From Ensifer sp. USDA 6670 (GTDB lineage Bacteria > Pseudomonadota > Alphaproteobacteria > Rhizobiales > Rhizobiaceae), in the NCBI GenBank assembly GCA_000421085.1, contig ATWE01000001.1, forward strand, positions 1-64,000: a stretch of 64,000 nucleotides of DNA, in the 5' to 3' direction. Below, one piece after another: positions 52,145 to 61,477 of the stretch. The notes beneath the pieces are model-generated. The model searched no databases. It was not told the DNA's origin and saw nothing but the letters and a program-made list of their open reading frames with translations. A program made the translations under genes and the position numbers. Position 1 is the stretch's first letter. Every line of letters starts with the position of its first letter.

Positions 52145-53578
52145 ATGCTCGACAGGCGGAAATTCTACATCGACGGCAAATGGGTTGAGCCGGCCACGCA
52201 GAACGATCTTCTGGTGCTCAATCCGGCGACCGAGAAGCCGATAGCGGTCATCTCGCTCGCCACCGCTGTCGACGTCGACCGGGCGGTTGCAGCCGCCAAG
52301 AAGGCCTTCGCAAGCTATAGCCGGACGAGCGTCGAGGAACGGCTGGCACTGCTCGAAAAGCTGCTCGCGATCTACAAGCGCCGTTACGATGAAATGGCCG
52401 ACACCATCACGGCCGAACTCGGTGCGCCCAGAACGATGAGCCACGAGCAGCAGGCGGATGTGGGTGTCGGTCATCTGCAGGGCTTCATCGGTGCCCTGAA
52501 GCGCCTGAAACTCAAGGAAAAGCTGCCGAATGGCGACACGCTCCTGCGTGAGCCGATCGGCGTCTGCGGTCTCATCACGCCGTGGAACTGGCCGGTGAAC
52601 CAGATCGCGCTCAAGGTCGTCCCCGCGCTCGCGACAGGCTGCACCTGCATCCTGAAGCCCAGCGAGTTCACGCCGCTTAACGCCATGCTCTACGCCGAGA
52701 TGATCGAGGAGGCGGGCTTCCCGGCCGGTGTCTTCAACCTCGTCAATGGTGACGGCATCCATGCCGGGGCGACGCTCTCGAAGCACAAGGACATCGACAT
52801 GATGTCCTTCACCGGTTCGACACGGGCCGGCATAGCCGTCAGCAAGGACGCCGCCGATACGGTCAAGCGCGTCACGCTCGAACTCGGCGGCAAGTCGCCG
52901 AACATCGTCTTCGCCGATGCCGATATCGAGGAGCGGGTGACCGCCAGCATTCTCGAATGCTTCAACAATTCCGGTCAGTCCTGCGATGCCCCTACACGGA
53001 TGCTGGTCGAGCGCAGCGCCTATGACGAGGTCGTGGAAATCGCCAGACGCGTCGGCATGGAGGCGAGGGTCGGCGATCCGACGAAGGATGGCTCCCATAT
53101 CGGTCCCCTCGTCAGCCATATTCAGTTTGAGCGGGTGCAGGCGCTGATCGAAGCGGGCGTTGCCGAAGGCGCGACGCTGCTGGCCGGCGGCCCAGGCAAG
53201 CCGGAAGGCTTCGAGACCGGATATTTCGTCCAGCCGACGATCTTCGCCGACGTCGACAATTCCATGCGGATCGCGCGCGAGGAAGTATTCGGGCCAGTGC
53301 TTTCGATCATTCCCTTCGATACGGAAGAGGAGGCGATAGCGATCGCTAACGACACGAATTACGGCCTCGCCGCCTATGTCCAGACGCGCGACCGCGAAAG
53401 GGCGGAGCGGGTGGCGTCGCGCCTTCGCGCCGGCATGGTGCACATCAACGGCGGTCCGCACCGCTACGGAAGCCCCTTCGGCGGCTACAAGCAGTCCGGC
53501 AACGGCCGGGAAGGCGGGATGTTCGGCCTCGAGGACTTCCTGGAGGTGAAAACGGTTCACCTGCCGGACGCAGCCTGA
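52145..53578 (+). CDS. NAD(P)-dependent aldehyde dehydrogenase
   Basis: A 477-residue aldehyde dehydrogenase with catalytic Cys280 (FNNSGQSCDAPT) and general-base Glu246 (LELGGKSPN). The ATG at 52145 follows GGAGGA at ideal spacing; an ATG 12 bases upstream would overlap it. In this setting it would oxidise the gamma-glutamyl aldehyde from the PuuB-like enzyme (PuuC role) or 4-guanidinobutyraldehyde, but sequence alone cannot decide. A good terminator follows. Confidence 0.9.
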   Translation: MLDRRKFYIDGKWVEPATQNDLLVLNPATEKPIAVISLATAVDVDRAVAAAKKAFASYSRTSVEERLALLEKLLAIYKRRYDEMADTITAELGAPRTMSHEQQADVGVGHLQGFIGALKRLKLKEKLPNGDTLLREPIGVCGLITPWNWPVNQIALKVVPALATGCTCILKPSEFTPLNAMLYAEMIEEAGFPAGVFNLVNGDGIHAGATLSKHKDIDMMSFTGSTRAGIAVSKDAADTVKRVTLELGGKSPNIVFADADIEERVTASILECFNNSGQSCDAPTRMLVERSAYDEVVEIARRVGMEARVGDPTKDGSHIGPLVSHIQFERVQALIEAGVAEGATLLAGGPGKPEGFETGYFVQPTIFADVDNSMRIAREEVFGPVLSIIPFDTEEEAIAIANDTNYGLAAYVQTRDRERAERVASRLRAGMVHINGGPHRYGSPFGGYKQSGNGREGGMFGLEDFLEVKTVHLPDAA

Positions 53579-53595
53579 CCGATCGTCGCTCCTAC

Positions 53596-53625
53596 GGCCA
53601 CACGTTTTCGCGTGTGGTCGTTTTT
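53596..53625 (+). terminator. Rho-independent terminator after aldehyde dehydrogenase
   Basis: GGCCACACG pairs with CGTGTGGTC (9 bp, one G-U) around TTTTCG, followed one base later by five Ts. It lies 18 bases after the stop of the aldehyde dehydrogenase gene and separates it from the EamA-type gene. Confidence 0.75.
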
Positions 53626-53726
53626 CGCCTATCGGGCGAATTCGGCTGTCGTTCGCGGCGCGGTTCTGATAGCTGGCGTGCCGCGTGCCGGTTCTGCGGC
53701 GCGCTTCCCAGCCACCGGACATCGCC

Positions 53727-54617
53727 GTGACCCAAGCCGCCAGTTCCGCCGCTCCCCATAATAAACTTGCCATGGCCGCGCTCATCATCGGCGGTGCCGC
53801 CATCGGCGGATCGCCGATCTTCGTGCGGCTCTCGGAAGTGGGACCGATGGCCACCGCCTTCTGGCGTGTCGCGCTGGCGCTGATCCCGCTGGTGGCCTGG
53901 TCCCGGCTGCGCGGCGGTGCAGCCGCGGAGAAGCCCCCGCGGTGCTTGTCCGACTACGCTCAACTTATCCTGCCGGGCGTGTTTCTCGCCATCGATCTCG
54001 CAGCCTGGCACCTTGCGCTTACCATGACCTCGGTCGCCAATGCGACGCTGCTTGCCAATCTGGCGCCCGTTTTCGTAACCCTGGCGGGATGGGCTCTGTT
54101 CCGCTCGGCGGTCAGCGGCATCTTCCTGGCCGGCCTCGCCACGGCGATCGCCGGCGTGGTGGTCCTGAAAGGCGGCCCGGCGGCACTCGGCGGCGGCGAT
54201 CTCGCCGGCGATGGAATCGCCATCGTCGCGGCCGCGTTCTATGCCGGCTACATTCTTGCCATCGGGCGTCTGCGAAGCCGCTTCAGCACCAACCGGATCA
54301 TGATCTGGAGCACCGCATCGGCAGCCGTTTGCATGCTGCCGATGGCCCTGTTGGCCGAGCAGTCGCTTTTCCCGCCGAGCGCCTTCGGCTGGGCCATGCT
54401 CTTCGGACTTGCCTTCGTCAGCCATGCCGGCGGGCAGGTGGCGATCACCTACGCGCTCGCTTTTCTGCCGCCGGCCTTTTCTTCGCTGACGCTGCTCCTG
54501 CAGCCGGTCGTGGCTGCGCTGCTCGCCTGGGTCCTGCTGAGCGAACCGGTGGGCCTGATGCAGGCGATCGGCGGCGCGATCGTGCTGATCGGCATCCTGA
54601 TCGCCCGGCGCGGCTGA
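53727..54617 (+). CDS. EamA/DMT-family transporter
   Basis: A 296-residue inner-membrane protein with ten hydrophobic helices in two EamA repeats, the usual layout of drug/metabolite exporters. A GTG at 53727 is taken as start; a GTG 42 bases upstream or an ATG at 53772 are possible, since no clear Shine-Dalgarno site is present. It is convergent with the class I/II aminotransferase gene (stop to stop five bases apart). The substrate is unknown. Confidence 0.83.
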   Translation: MTQAASSAAPHNKLAMAALIIGGAAIGGSPIFVRLSEVGPMATAFWRVALALIPLVAWSRLRGGAAAEKPPRCLSDYAQLILPGVFLAIDLAAWHLALTMTSVANATLLANLAPVFVTLAGWALFRSAVSGIFLAGLATAIAGVVVLKGGPAALGGGDLAGDGIAIVAAAFYAGYILAIGRLRSRFSTNRIMIWSTASAAVCMLPMALLAEQSLFPPSAFGWAMLFGLAFVSHAGGQVAITYALAFLPPAFSSLTLLLQPVVAALLAWVLLSEPVGLMQAIGGAIVLIGILIARRG

Positions 54618-54622
54618 ACCAC

Positions 54623-55801
54623 TCAGATTCCGGGCAGTGCAAAACCGGCAAGGCGCTCTTCGAGTTTGAGGATCGTCGTCACGTCCGCATTGGCGAAGGC
54701 GAAGCGCAGGTAGTTTTCCTGACCCTCGCCGAAATAATCGCCGGGTAAGCAGAGGACGCCGGCGAGCTTGGCCAGTTTCTCGGCGACGAATTGCGACTCG
54801 ATATCGGGGAAGGGGTGGCGGATATAGGCAAAATAGGCGCCGACGGCCTGCAGCTTCCATTGCGGCAGCCGGGACATGATTGTTCTCAGCGCCTCTGCAC
54901 GGTTGGCTATTTCGGCGCGGTTGGCAAGCCGCCAGTCCGCAAGCGCCGGTATCGCCCTGGCGACCGCCGCCTGCGGGGCACGCGGCGCGCAGATCTGGAG
55001 ATTGTCCATGATCTTGGCAACCTGCTCGACAACCCTTTGCCCGGCCGTGATTGCGCCCAGTCGGTGCCCGGGGATGCAGAAGGATTTGGAGAAACTGTAG
55101 AGGCCGATGAAACCGTCTTCCCAGCCCGGGGATCGAAGCAGGCCGTGCGGCGCGGCAGCCGCATCCGGCAGAAAGTCGCGATAGGTTTCGTCCAGAATGA
55201 GCCAGGTTCCGTTCGCGCGGCAGAGCTCACAGATGCGCTGCAGCAATCCGGGCGGGTAGACCGCGCCGGTGGGATTGTTGGGCGAAACGAGCGCGAGCGC
55301 CCGGATGCCCGGACGCAAGGCAGAGGCGATGGTCTCGACCTCGGGGAGGAACCCGGCTCCCGCATCGAGCGGCGCAAGCTCGACATCGATCCCCAGCATC
55401 GCCAGCGTGGCCTCCTGGTTGAAGTAATAGGGATTGGTCATCAGCACCGTGTCGCCGGCCCCGGCAACGGCCATCGCGGCGCAGATGAAGGCCTGGTTGC
55501 ATCCCGAGGTGATGTGGACGTTGTCGGCTGTAACCGCCGCGCCATAGAGCGATGCCACGTGCTCGGCATAGGCCTGGCGCAGTTCCGCTTCACCCTCGAT
55601 CGCCCCGTAGCCCGTATAGGCCGTCGAAGCCGCGGCTTCACCCAACCATTTCAGCATGTCAGGATGAGCCGGATAGCCGGGCACGGCCTGCGAGAGGTCG
55701 ATCAGCGGGCCTTTTGCCCCGTCATAGGCCTTCGCCCATGCGAGCACCGAGGGTACCGGCGGGGGCGAGAGCTTTTCGACGAGGGGATTGAAATGCGGCA
55801 T
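54623..55801 (-). CDS. Class I/II PLP aminotransferase
   Basis: A 392-residue fold-type I aminotransferase. It has SPNNPTGAV, ILDETYRDF and the Schiff-base lysine in YSFSKSFCIPGHRLG, all typical of the family. It transfers amino groups between amino acids and keto acids; the acceptor is unknown. Its neighbours include an agmatinase-family gene and an aldehyde dehydrogenase, which fits an arginine- or polyamine-related route. The 45-base gap to the LysR gene suggests these two minus-strand genes are an operon. Confidence 0.86.
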   Translation of the reverse strand: MPHFNPLVEKLSPPPVPSVLAWAKAYDGAKGPLIDLSQAVPGYPAHPDMLKWLGEAAASTAYTGYGAIEGEAELRQAYAEHVASLYGAAVTADNVHITSGCNQAFICAAMAVAGAGDTVLMTNPYYFNQEATLAMLGIDVELAPLDAGAGFLPEVETIASALRPGIRALALVSPNNPTGAVYPPGLLQRICELCRANGTWLILDETYRDFLPDAAAAPHGLLRSPGWEDGFIGLYSFSKSFCIPGHRLGAITAGQRVVEQVAKIMDNLQICAPRAPQAAVARAIPALADWRLANRAEIANRAEALRTIMSRLPQWKLQAVGAYFAYIRHPFPDIESQFVAEKLAKLAGVLCLPGDYFGEGQENYLRFAFANADVTTILKLEERLAGFALPGI

Positions 55802-55846
55802 GGCGGATTTCCTGTTGTTGAAGCGGATGGGATTCTCAGCCCCGGA

Positions 55847-56890
55847 TCATGACTTGATTTTGCGCTTCTGCGGGCGTTCCGGAGGCCGGTTGCGCGGCGG
55901 GGAACGGGGCTGAATGCTCTTCGGCGTTGTCTTGCGGCCAGCGTCTTCCGGCTTCGGCATGCGGCTGCGGATTATGGTGCGGGCGGACATCTGCAGCTCC
56001 GGCATCGGATCGCTTTCGAGAGCGGCAAACAGCCAGTCGATGAAGACGCGGACGATCGGCGCGGCGCGAACCTCGTTGCGGCAGGCGACGAAAAAGGCGT
56101 CGTTGGCCGGAACCGTCAGGTCGAAAGGGGCGATCAGCTCGCCGCGGGCGATCAGGCTGCCGGCGGTGATCGTATCACCGAGCGCAACGCCCTGGTTGTG
56201 GAGGGCCGCCTCGGTCGAAAGCCGCGCATCGCTCATGAAATGCTGGCGGCCGCGCTGGAAATCGATCGCGTCGGCTGCGGCAAGCCAGGTGTTCCACTCG
56301 CGGCCGTCGTCGCCGTGCAGCATCACGTGGTCGCGGATATCCCGGATGGAGCGTAGCGGCCGCATGTTGAGGAGCGTCGGGCTGACGACCGGAAAAAGCT
56401 CGAGCCGGCTCCAGAGCCTCGACCAGCAGTCCTGCCAGTTGCCGTCGCCATAGAGCAGGCAGACGTCGACATCCGGGGAGTCGAGGTTCGCCTCGTCATT
56501 GGAAGCGATCAGCCGCAACTGGACATCGGGGAACTGCTCGGTAAAGAGGTGCAGGCGTGGAATCATCCAGAAGGAGAGCAGTGCCGGGACGCAGGTGACG
56601 GTGAGCTCTCCGCTGGTCGCGGGCCGCGTCATTGCCGCCGTTGCCGCGGCGATCTCGGCGAAGGCATGCGTCACGGCAGGCAGGAGCAGGGCGCCCTGCG
56701 GCGTCAGCCTCAACCGCTTGCCGCCACGCTCGAACAGAGGCGCGTTGAAGGAGAGTTCGAGCGCGCGGATCTGATGGCTTACTGCGCCGTGGGTGACGTT
56801 CAGCTCACGCGCCGCAGCGGAAACGGAGCCGCGCCGGGCGGTTGCCTCGAAGGCGCGCAGCGGGTTTAGCGGAGGCAGGCGGCTCGACAA
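55847..56890 (-). CDS. LysR-family regulator, GcvA-like
   Basis: A 347-residue LysR protein with the N-terminal pattern LNPLRAFEATARRGSVSAAA and helix-turn-helix ARELNVTHGAVSHQI typical of GcvA-like regulators; the C-terminal tail is long and basic (about 30 residues rich in Arg, Lys and Pro). The start is TTG at 56890 with GGAG upstream. It is divergent from the agmatinase-family gene and has a TGAG-N5-CTCA site between, the expected layout for a LysR regulator and its target. Confidence 0.88.
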   Translation of the reverse strand: MSSRLPPLNPLRAFEATARRGSVSAAARELNVTHGAVSHQIRALELSFNAPLFERGGKRLRLTPQGALLLPAVTHAFAEIAAATAAMTRPATSGELTVTCVPALLSFWMIPRLHLFTEQFPDVQLRLIASNDEANLDSPDVDVCLLYGDGNWQDCWSRLWSRLELFPVVSPTLLNMRPLRSIRDIRDHVMLHGDDGREWNTWLAAADAIDFQRGRQHFMSDARLSTEAALHNQGVALGDTITAGSLIARGELIAPFDLTVPANDAFFVACRNEVRAAPIVRVFIDWLFAALESDPMPELQMSARTIIRSRMPKPEDAGRKTTPKSIQPRSPPRNRPPERPQKRKIKS

Positions 56891-56916
56891 GAAGAAGCTC
56901 CGGAGAGGCAGCGTTT

Positions 56917-56935
56917 ATGTGAGTTTTTCTCACAT
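56917..56935. promoter_or_regulatory. Inverted repeat with T-N11-A in the LysR/agmatinase promoter region
   Basis: ATGTGAG-TTTTT-CTCACAT gives perfect 7-bp arms around five Ts and fits the T-N11-A core of LysR sites. It lies 27 bases upstream of the LysR start and 171 bases before the agmatinase start. Confidence 0.5.
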
Positions 56936-57106
56936 CAAACGCTATAACAATGTCAATTGCTTTTCCAGAAGAATTGTCTCCTAATATGCGCAACAAAGGC
57001 AAAAGCCGGGGAACCTGATTGCGCCGCTTCAGATCGGCACTACGCAAGCCGTGGCTTGCGGAGCATCATGTGGCAGCCCCGGCCGAACGATACGGAGGTC
57101 CGGCGC

Positions 57107-58165
57107 ATGGCTTGGGATGAACAGAAGCTCAACGAATTAAAGGCGAAATATGGCGAGAGCCATGGCGGCGAGCTCTTCGATCCGACCTTCCGCAAGGTCG
57201 CGGACAAGATCTTCACGAAGGGCGGCACGCGGCTGGCGCCCTATTCCGGCATTCCGACATTCCTGAGCGCACCTCACATGCCGGTAGATGCCGATGAGCC
57301 GGATTTCGGCAATCTTCAGGTGGCGATGATCGGCGTCCCCATGGACCTCGGCGTCACCAATCGCCCGGGATCGCGCTTCGGACCACGGGCGCTGCGCGCC
57401 ATCGAGCGGATCGGCCCCTATAATCACGTGCTCGGCTGCGCCCCGGTGCATGATCTCAGGGTCGCCGATATCGGCGATGTTCCCTTCCGCAGCCGCTACC
57501 GGCTCGAAATCAGCCACGAGGACATCGAGAAGCGGATCAATCAGATCGTCGATGCAGGTGTCCTGCCGCTCTCCGTCGGCGGCGACCATTCGATCACGCA
57601 TCCGATCCTCAAGGCCGTGGGCAAGAAGCAGCCTGTCGGCATGATCCATATCGACGCGCATTGCGACACCGGCGGCGCCTTCGATATGACCAAATTCCAC
57701 CATGGCGGCCCGTTCCGCAACGCCGTTCTCGACGGCGTGCTCGACCCGACCCGCGTCATCCAGATCGGCATCCGCGGCTCGGCGGAGTACCTGTGGGAGT
57801 TCTCCTACGAGTCCGGCATGACGGTCGTCCATGCGGAGGAGGTCACCGGGCTGGGTATTCCGGCGATCATCGAAAAGGCGAAGAAGATCGTCGGCGACGG
57901 TCCGACCTATCTCTCCTTCGATGTCGACAGCCTCGACCCGAGCTTCGCGCCGGGCACCGGTACGCCGGAAGTCGGAGGCCTGACGACGCGTGAGGTGCTG
58001 GAGTTGATCCGTGGGCTGAAGGGCGTCAATCTCGTCGGCGGCGACGTCGTCGAGGTGGCGCCGCAATACGACACGACCACCAATACAGCCCATGCGGGCG
58101 CCCAGGTGCTCTTCGAGATCCTGAGCCTGATGATCTTCAGTCCGGCCGTTGCCGGCAAGGGCTGA
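57107..58165 (+). CDS. Agmatinase-family ureohydrolase
   Basis: A 352-residue manganese ureohydrolase with all metal-binding motifs: His161 in GGDHS, Asp183-x-His185-x-Asp187 in DAHCD, and Asp272/Asp274 in SFDVDSLDP. The family splits agmatine, guanidinobutyrate or guanidinopropionate into urea and an amine. The ATG at 57107 has a perfect GGAGG. The following PotDABC-type importer and amidase suggest guanidino or polyamine compounds; whether it is an agmatinase or guanidinobutyrase is open. Confidence 0.9.
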   Translation: MAWDEQKLNELKAKYGESHGGELFDPTFRKVADKIFTKGGTRLAPYSGIPTFLSAPHMPVDADEPDFGNLQVAMIGVPMDLGVTNRPGSRFGPRALRAIERIGPYNHVLGCAPVHDLRVADIGDVPFRSRYRLEISHEDIEKRINQIVDAGVLPLSVGGDHSITHPILKAVGKKQPVGMIHIDAHCDTGGAFDMTKFHHGGPFRNAVLDGVLDPTRVIQIGIRGSAEYLWEFSYESGMTVVHAEEVTGLGIPAIIEKAKKIVGDGPTYLSFDVDSLDPSFAPGTGTPEVGGLTTREVLELIRGLKGVNLVGGDVVEVAPQYDTTTNTAHAGAQVLFEILSLMIFSPAVAGKG

Positions 58166-58335
58166 TGCGCGGATGAACGATGCGAAATCGATGCGCATGG
58201 CGGGCACGAGCGGATCACGATAATCTGGTGCCAAATCACTCTCCTCGCTGACGCGCAGCGGGGACAAAGGGCGCAGCGAATCAACTAGAACAAGGGAACG
58301 CGGCGCAAGCCGCCAAAAAACAAAGGAGACATGCG

Positions 58336-59415
58336 ATGATCATCAATTCCATCAAGCGCCGCACGCTGCTCGGTGCGGGGCTTGCCGGCGCGTCGATGCT
58401 GGCGATGCCGGCGGTGCTGAGGGCGCAGGACAAGTCGCTGAAGGTCGGCGTCTATGGCGGCTACTTCAAGGACTCCTTCGACAAGAACATCTTCCCCGAA
58501 TTCACCAAGGCAACCGGCATCGCGATCGAATCCGTCGCCGAGCCCACCGGCGAGGCATGGCTCGTCCAGCTCGAACAGGCCGCCCGCGCCGGCCAGGCGC
58601 CCGCCGACGTTTCCATGATGTCTCAGGTGGCGATGCTCAAAGGGCAGGCGACCGACCTCTGGACGCCGATCGATATGACGAAGATCCAGAACGGCTCGAA
58701 CCTGCTCGACCGCTTCGTCAACAAATATCCGGACGGCCGCATCGCCGGCATCGGCGCCGTTTCCTGGTACATCACGCTGGTGACCAACACCGACGTCTAC
58801 AAGGAGGCGCCGACCTCGTGGCAGGCCTTCTGGGATCCGGCAAATGCCGACAAGCTCGGCCTCCTGGCGCTGGTCTCCAACTCCTTCCTGCTCGAAGTGA
58901 CAGCCAAGACCTTCATGGGTGGCACCAATGCGCTCGACACGGAGGAGGGGATCCTCAAGACCTTCGAGAAGCTCGCCGAAGTGAAGCCGAACGTCCGTCT
59001 CTGGTACCGCGACGAAGCGCAGTTCGAACAGGCGCTGAAGTCGGGCGAAATCCCGATGGGGCAATATTATCACGACGTGACCGGGCTCGCCGCGGCCGAT
59101 GGTCATCCGGTGCGTTCCACCTTCCCGAAGGAGGGCGGCATCCAGGATTCCGGCTGCTGGGCGCTTTCGCGCGCGTCGCAGAAGGTCGAGGAAGCCCACA
59201 TCTTCATCGATTACATGTGCCAGCCTGCGGTTCAGGCGACGCTCTCGCGCAAGGTCGGCACCTCGCCGACGGTCAAACGCGAGTCCACCGATCTGACGGA
59301 TAAGGAATTCGCTGCCGTCTCCTCGGACATCGAGCCGATCGTTCCGCGCTACGATCTCTACCAGACGAAGTCGGATTGGCTGAACCAGAAGTGGACGGAA
59401 CTGATCGTCGGCTGA
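58336..59415 (+). CDS. Polyamine-type substrate-binding protein (PotD-like) with Tat-type signal
   Basis: A 359-residue type II binding protein of the PotD/PotF family (SBP_bac_8-like). The N-terminus has Lys-Arg-Arg-Thr-Leu-Leu (residues 7-12) and cleavage after about residue 30 (VLRA before QDKS), indicating Tat export. It is the first gene of the ABC operon. A stem-loop follows its stop. Ligand is probably a polyamine or a guanidino compound; this is inferred. Confidence 0.89.
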   Translation: MIINSIKRRTLLGAGLAGASMLAMPAVLRAQDKSLKVGVYGGYFKDSFDKNIFPEFTKATGIAIESVAEPTGEAWLVQLEQAARAGQAPADVSMMSQVAMLKGQATDLWTPIDMTKIQNGSNLLDRFVNKYPDGRIAGIGAVSWYITLVTNTDVYKEAPTSWQAFWDPANADKLGLLALVSNSFLLEVTAKTFMGGTNALDTEEGILKTFEKLAEVKPNVRLWYRDEAQFEQALKSGEIPMGQYYHDVTGLAAADGHPVRSTFPKEGGIQDSGCWALSRASQKVEEAHIFIDYMCQPAVQATLSRKVGTSPTVKRESTDLTDKEFAAVSSDIEPIVPRYDLYQTKSDWLNQKWTELIVG

Positions 59416-59430
59416 GGCCGGCCACGAGCC

Positions 59431-59454
59431 GCCGCCTCGGTATCCCGGGGCGGC
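59431..59454 (+). terminator. Stem-loop downstream of the PotD-like gene
   Basis: GCCGCCTCGG paired with CCGGGGCGGC (10 bp, one U-G pair) around TATC, 15 bases after the stop. No T-tract follows, so it is likely an mRNA-stabilising or attenuating hairpin between the SBP and the ATPase gene 135 bases on. Confidence 0.5.
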
Positions 59455-59474
59455 GCAGCGAATTGCACGGACCT

Positions 59475-59492
59475 TAAACCGGAAGCGGTTTA
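59475..59492. repeat. Short palindrome TAAACCG-GAAG-CGGTTTA
   Basis: Seven-base arms around GAAG in the gap between the PotD-like SBP gene and the ATPase gene. It looks like one of the small intergenic palindromes scattered through rhizobial genomes. A second weak palindrome (TTGAA-TTT-TTCAA) follows at 59504-59516. Confidence 0.4.
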
Positions 59493-59588
59493 GGGATAAG
59501 CTGATGTTGAATTTTTCAAAATGTCGCCGAGGCAGCGCGTCTGACGTGGCCGGTGACATCCGCGTATGACGCGCGAAACGGGGAACAT

Positions 59589-60626
59589 ATGTCGGGACTT
59601 GCCCTTCAAAACGTCGTCAAGGAATTCGGGTCGTTCACGGCCGTCAACGATGTCGACCTGACGGTGCCGCACGGCACATTCGTGTGCATGCTCGGGCCGT
59701 CGGGCTGCGGCAAGACCACGCTCCTGCGCATGATCGCAGGTCTGGACCTGCCGACCTCGGGCTCCATAGGGCTCGACGGCGAGGACATCACCCGGGTTCC
59801 GACGCATAAGCGCAATCTCGGCATGGTGTTCCAGTCGCTGGCGTTGTTCCCCCATCTGACCGTCGGCGAGAACATCGCTTATCCGCTGCGCATCCGCAGC
59901 GCACCGAAGGAAGACCAGAAGAAACGCGTCGACGAGTTGCTTTCGATGATCCACCTGTCAGGCTATGCTGACCGGCCGGTCTCGAAGCTCTCAGGCGGCC
60001 AGCGCCAGCGCGTGGCCATAGCCCGGGCGCTGGCTATCTCGCCGAAGCTCTTCCTGCTCGACGAACCCCTGTCGGCGCTCGATGCCAAGCTGCGCGAGGC
60101 GATGCAGGTCGAGCTCAGACAATTGCAGCAAAGGCTCGGCATCACCACCATCGTCGTCACCCACGACCAGCGCGAGGCGATGACCATGGCCGATACGGTC
60201 GTGGTCATGAACGGCGGCGAGATCCGGCAGGCTGCCTCGCCGATCGAGATCTACCGCCGGCCCGCCGACAGCTTCGTCGCCGACTTCATCGGTCAGACCA
60301 ATCTGATCGAAGCGGAGGCGGACACTTCGGGCCGCGTGACGGTGCTCGGTCAGCCGGTGCCTGGCCTGCAGTTGCCGCCGGCTGCAGCGAAGGCGATGCT
60401 TTCGGTCCGCCCGGAAGAGGTGCGTCTGACCGCGCCGGGTGCCGGAGCGCTTTCCGGCACGGTGACCTTCGTGCGCGACCTCGGGGGCACGATCGAGACA
60501 TTCGTCGATGTCGCCGGCCGACAGATCGTTGCGGTCTCGACGCCGCGAGCCAGGCCGCAGGTGACGGTCGGCCAACAGGTCGGCGTCGCTCTCACACCCG
60601 ATGTCTGCGTGGTGCTCGCCAGATGA
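59589..60626 (+). CDS. Polyamine-type ABC ATPase, PotA family
   Basis: A 345-residue ATPase with Walker A GPSGCGKTT, Q-loop MVFQSLALFPHLTV, signature [15 protein letters not shown] and Walker B FLLDEPLSALD, followed by a TOBE-type C-terminal domain. The ATG at 59589 follows ACGGGGAA and gives the usual start MSGLALQNVV. Its stop overlaps the PotB-like start by four bases. Confidence 0.93.
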   Translation: MSGLALQNVVKEFGSFTAVNDVDLTVPHGTFVCMLGPSGCGKTTLLRMIAGLDLPTSGSIGLDGEDITRVPTHKRNLGMVFQSLALFPHLTVGENIAYPLRIRSAPKEDQKKRVDELLSMIHLSGYADRPVSKLSGGQRQRVAIARALAISPKLFLLDEPLSALDAKLREAMQVELRQLQQRLGITTIVVTHDQREAMTMADTVVVMNGGEIRQAASPIEIYRRPADSFVADFIGQTNLIEAEADTSGRVTVLGQPVPGLQLPPAAAKAMLSVRPEEVRLTAPGAGALSGTVTFVRDLGGTIETFVDVAGRQIVAVSTPRARPQVTVGQQVGVALTPDVCVVLAR

Positions 60627-61477
60627 GACGCGAACCGCCCCGGACCCTCGGCGACTACCTGCCGATCCTCTTCCCCGCGGGGATGCTGACGATCTTCTTC
60701 GTGGTGCCCTTCGGCACGATGATCGCAGTCAGTTTCTTTCAGCGCCAGCAGGGCGGCTTCTATACGCCGGCCTTCGTTTACGACAATTATGCCCGCTTCC
60801 TCTCAGGCTTCTTCGGCGGCGTGCTCGGCTTTTCCCTGATGCTGGCGATCGCGGTCGCCGCGTGCTGCGTCGTCTTGGCGCTGCCCTTTACCTATCTGCT
60901 TACGCGTATGGCGCGCCGGGTGCAGGTCGTGTGGCTCGTCGCTCTGCTCTCCGTGCTTTCTCTCTCCGAAGTCATCATCGGTTTTGCCTGGTCCACCCTT
61001 TTCTCGCGCACGGCCGGCATCACCAACATCCTCGTGGCGCTCGGGCTCATGGGTGAGGCGAAGGCGCTCACGCCGAGTTTCGCCGCTGTGCTGACCGGCA
61101 TGGTCTATCAGGCCTTCCCCTATACCGTGCTCGTGCTTTTCCCCGCGCTCGTGCGCCTCGACCCGACGCTGACGGAAGCCGCCCGCACGCTCGGTGCCTC
61201 GCCGCTCAGAGCCTTCTTCACCGTCGTCGTACCGGCGCTGAGGAACACGATCACCGCGACGCTGATCATGGTCTTCATCTTCGCGCTCGGCTCCTATCTC
61301 CTGCCGCAACTTCTCGGCCGGCCGCAGCACTGGACGCTTTCGGTGCTCATCACCGATCAGGCCATCTATCAGTCCAACATGCCCTTCGCCGCGGCGATGG
61401 CGGTGTTTCTCGTCCTGGTGACGCTTGGGCTGGTGGCGCTAACGGTCATCGCAGGACGGAAGGGAGAGGCGGCATGA
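60623..61477 (+). CDS. Polyamine-type ABC permease, PotB family
   Basis: A 284-residue inner-membrane permease with six helices and the EAA loop (LTEAARTLGASPLRAFFTVV) near residue 190. It overlaps the PotA-like gene by four bases and the PotC-like gene by four bases, so the three are translationally coupled. Confidence 0.92.
   Translation: MRREPPRTLGDYLPILFPAGMLTIFFVVPFGTMIAVSFFQRQQGGFYTPAFVYDNYARFLSGFFGGVLGFSLMLAIAVAACCVVLALPFTYLLTRMARRVQVVWLVALLSVLSLSEVIIGFAWSTLFSRTAGITNILVALGLMGEAKALTPSFAAVLTGMVYQAFPYTVLVLFPALVRLDPTLTEAARTLGASPLRAFFTVVVPALRNTITATLIMVFIFALGSYLLPQLLGRPQHWTLSVLITDQAIYQSNMPFAAAMAVFLVLVTLGLVALTVIAGRKGEAA

Noticed and set aside
59504..59516. TTGAATTTTTCAA before the PotA-like gene as an FNR/FixK site
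   Set aside because: The spacing between TTGA and TCAA is five, not six bases; it looks like a small hairpin.
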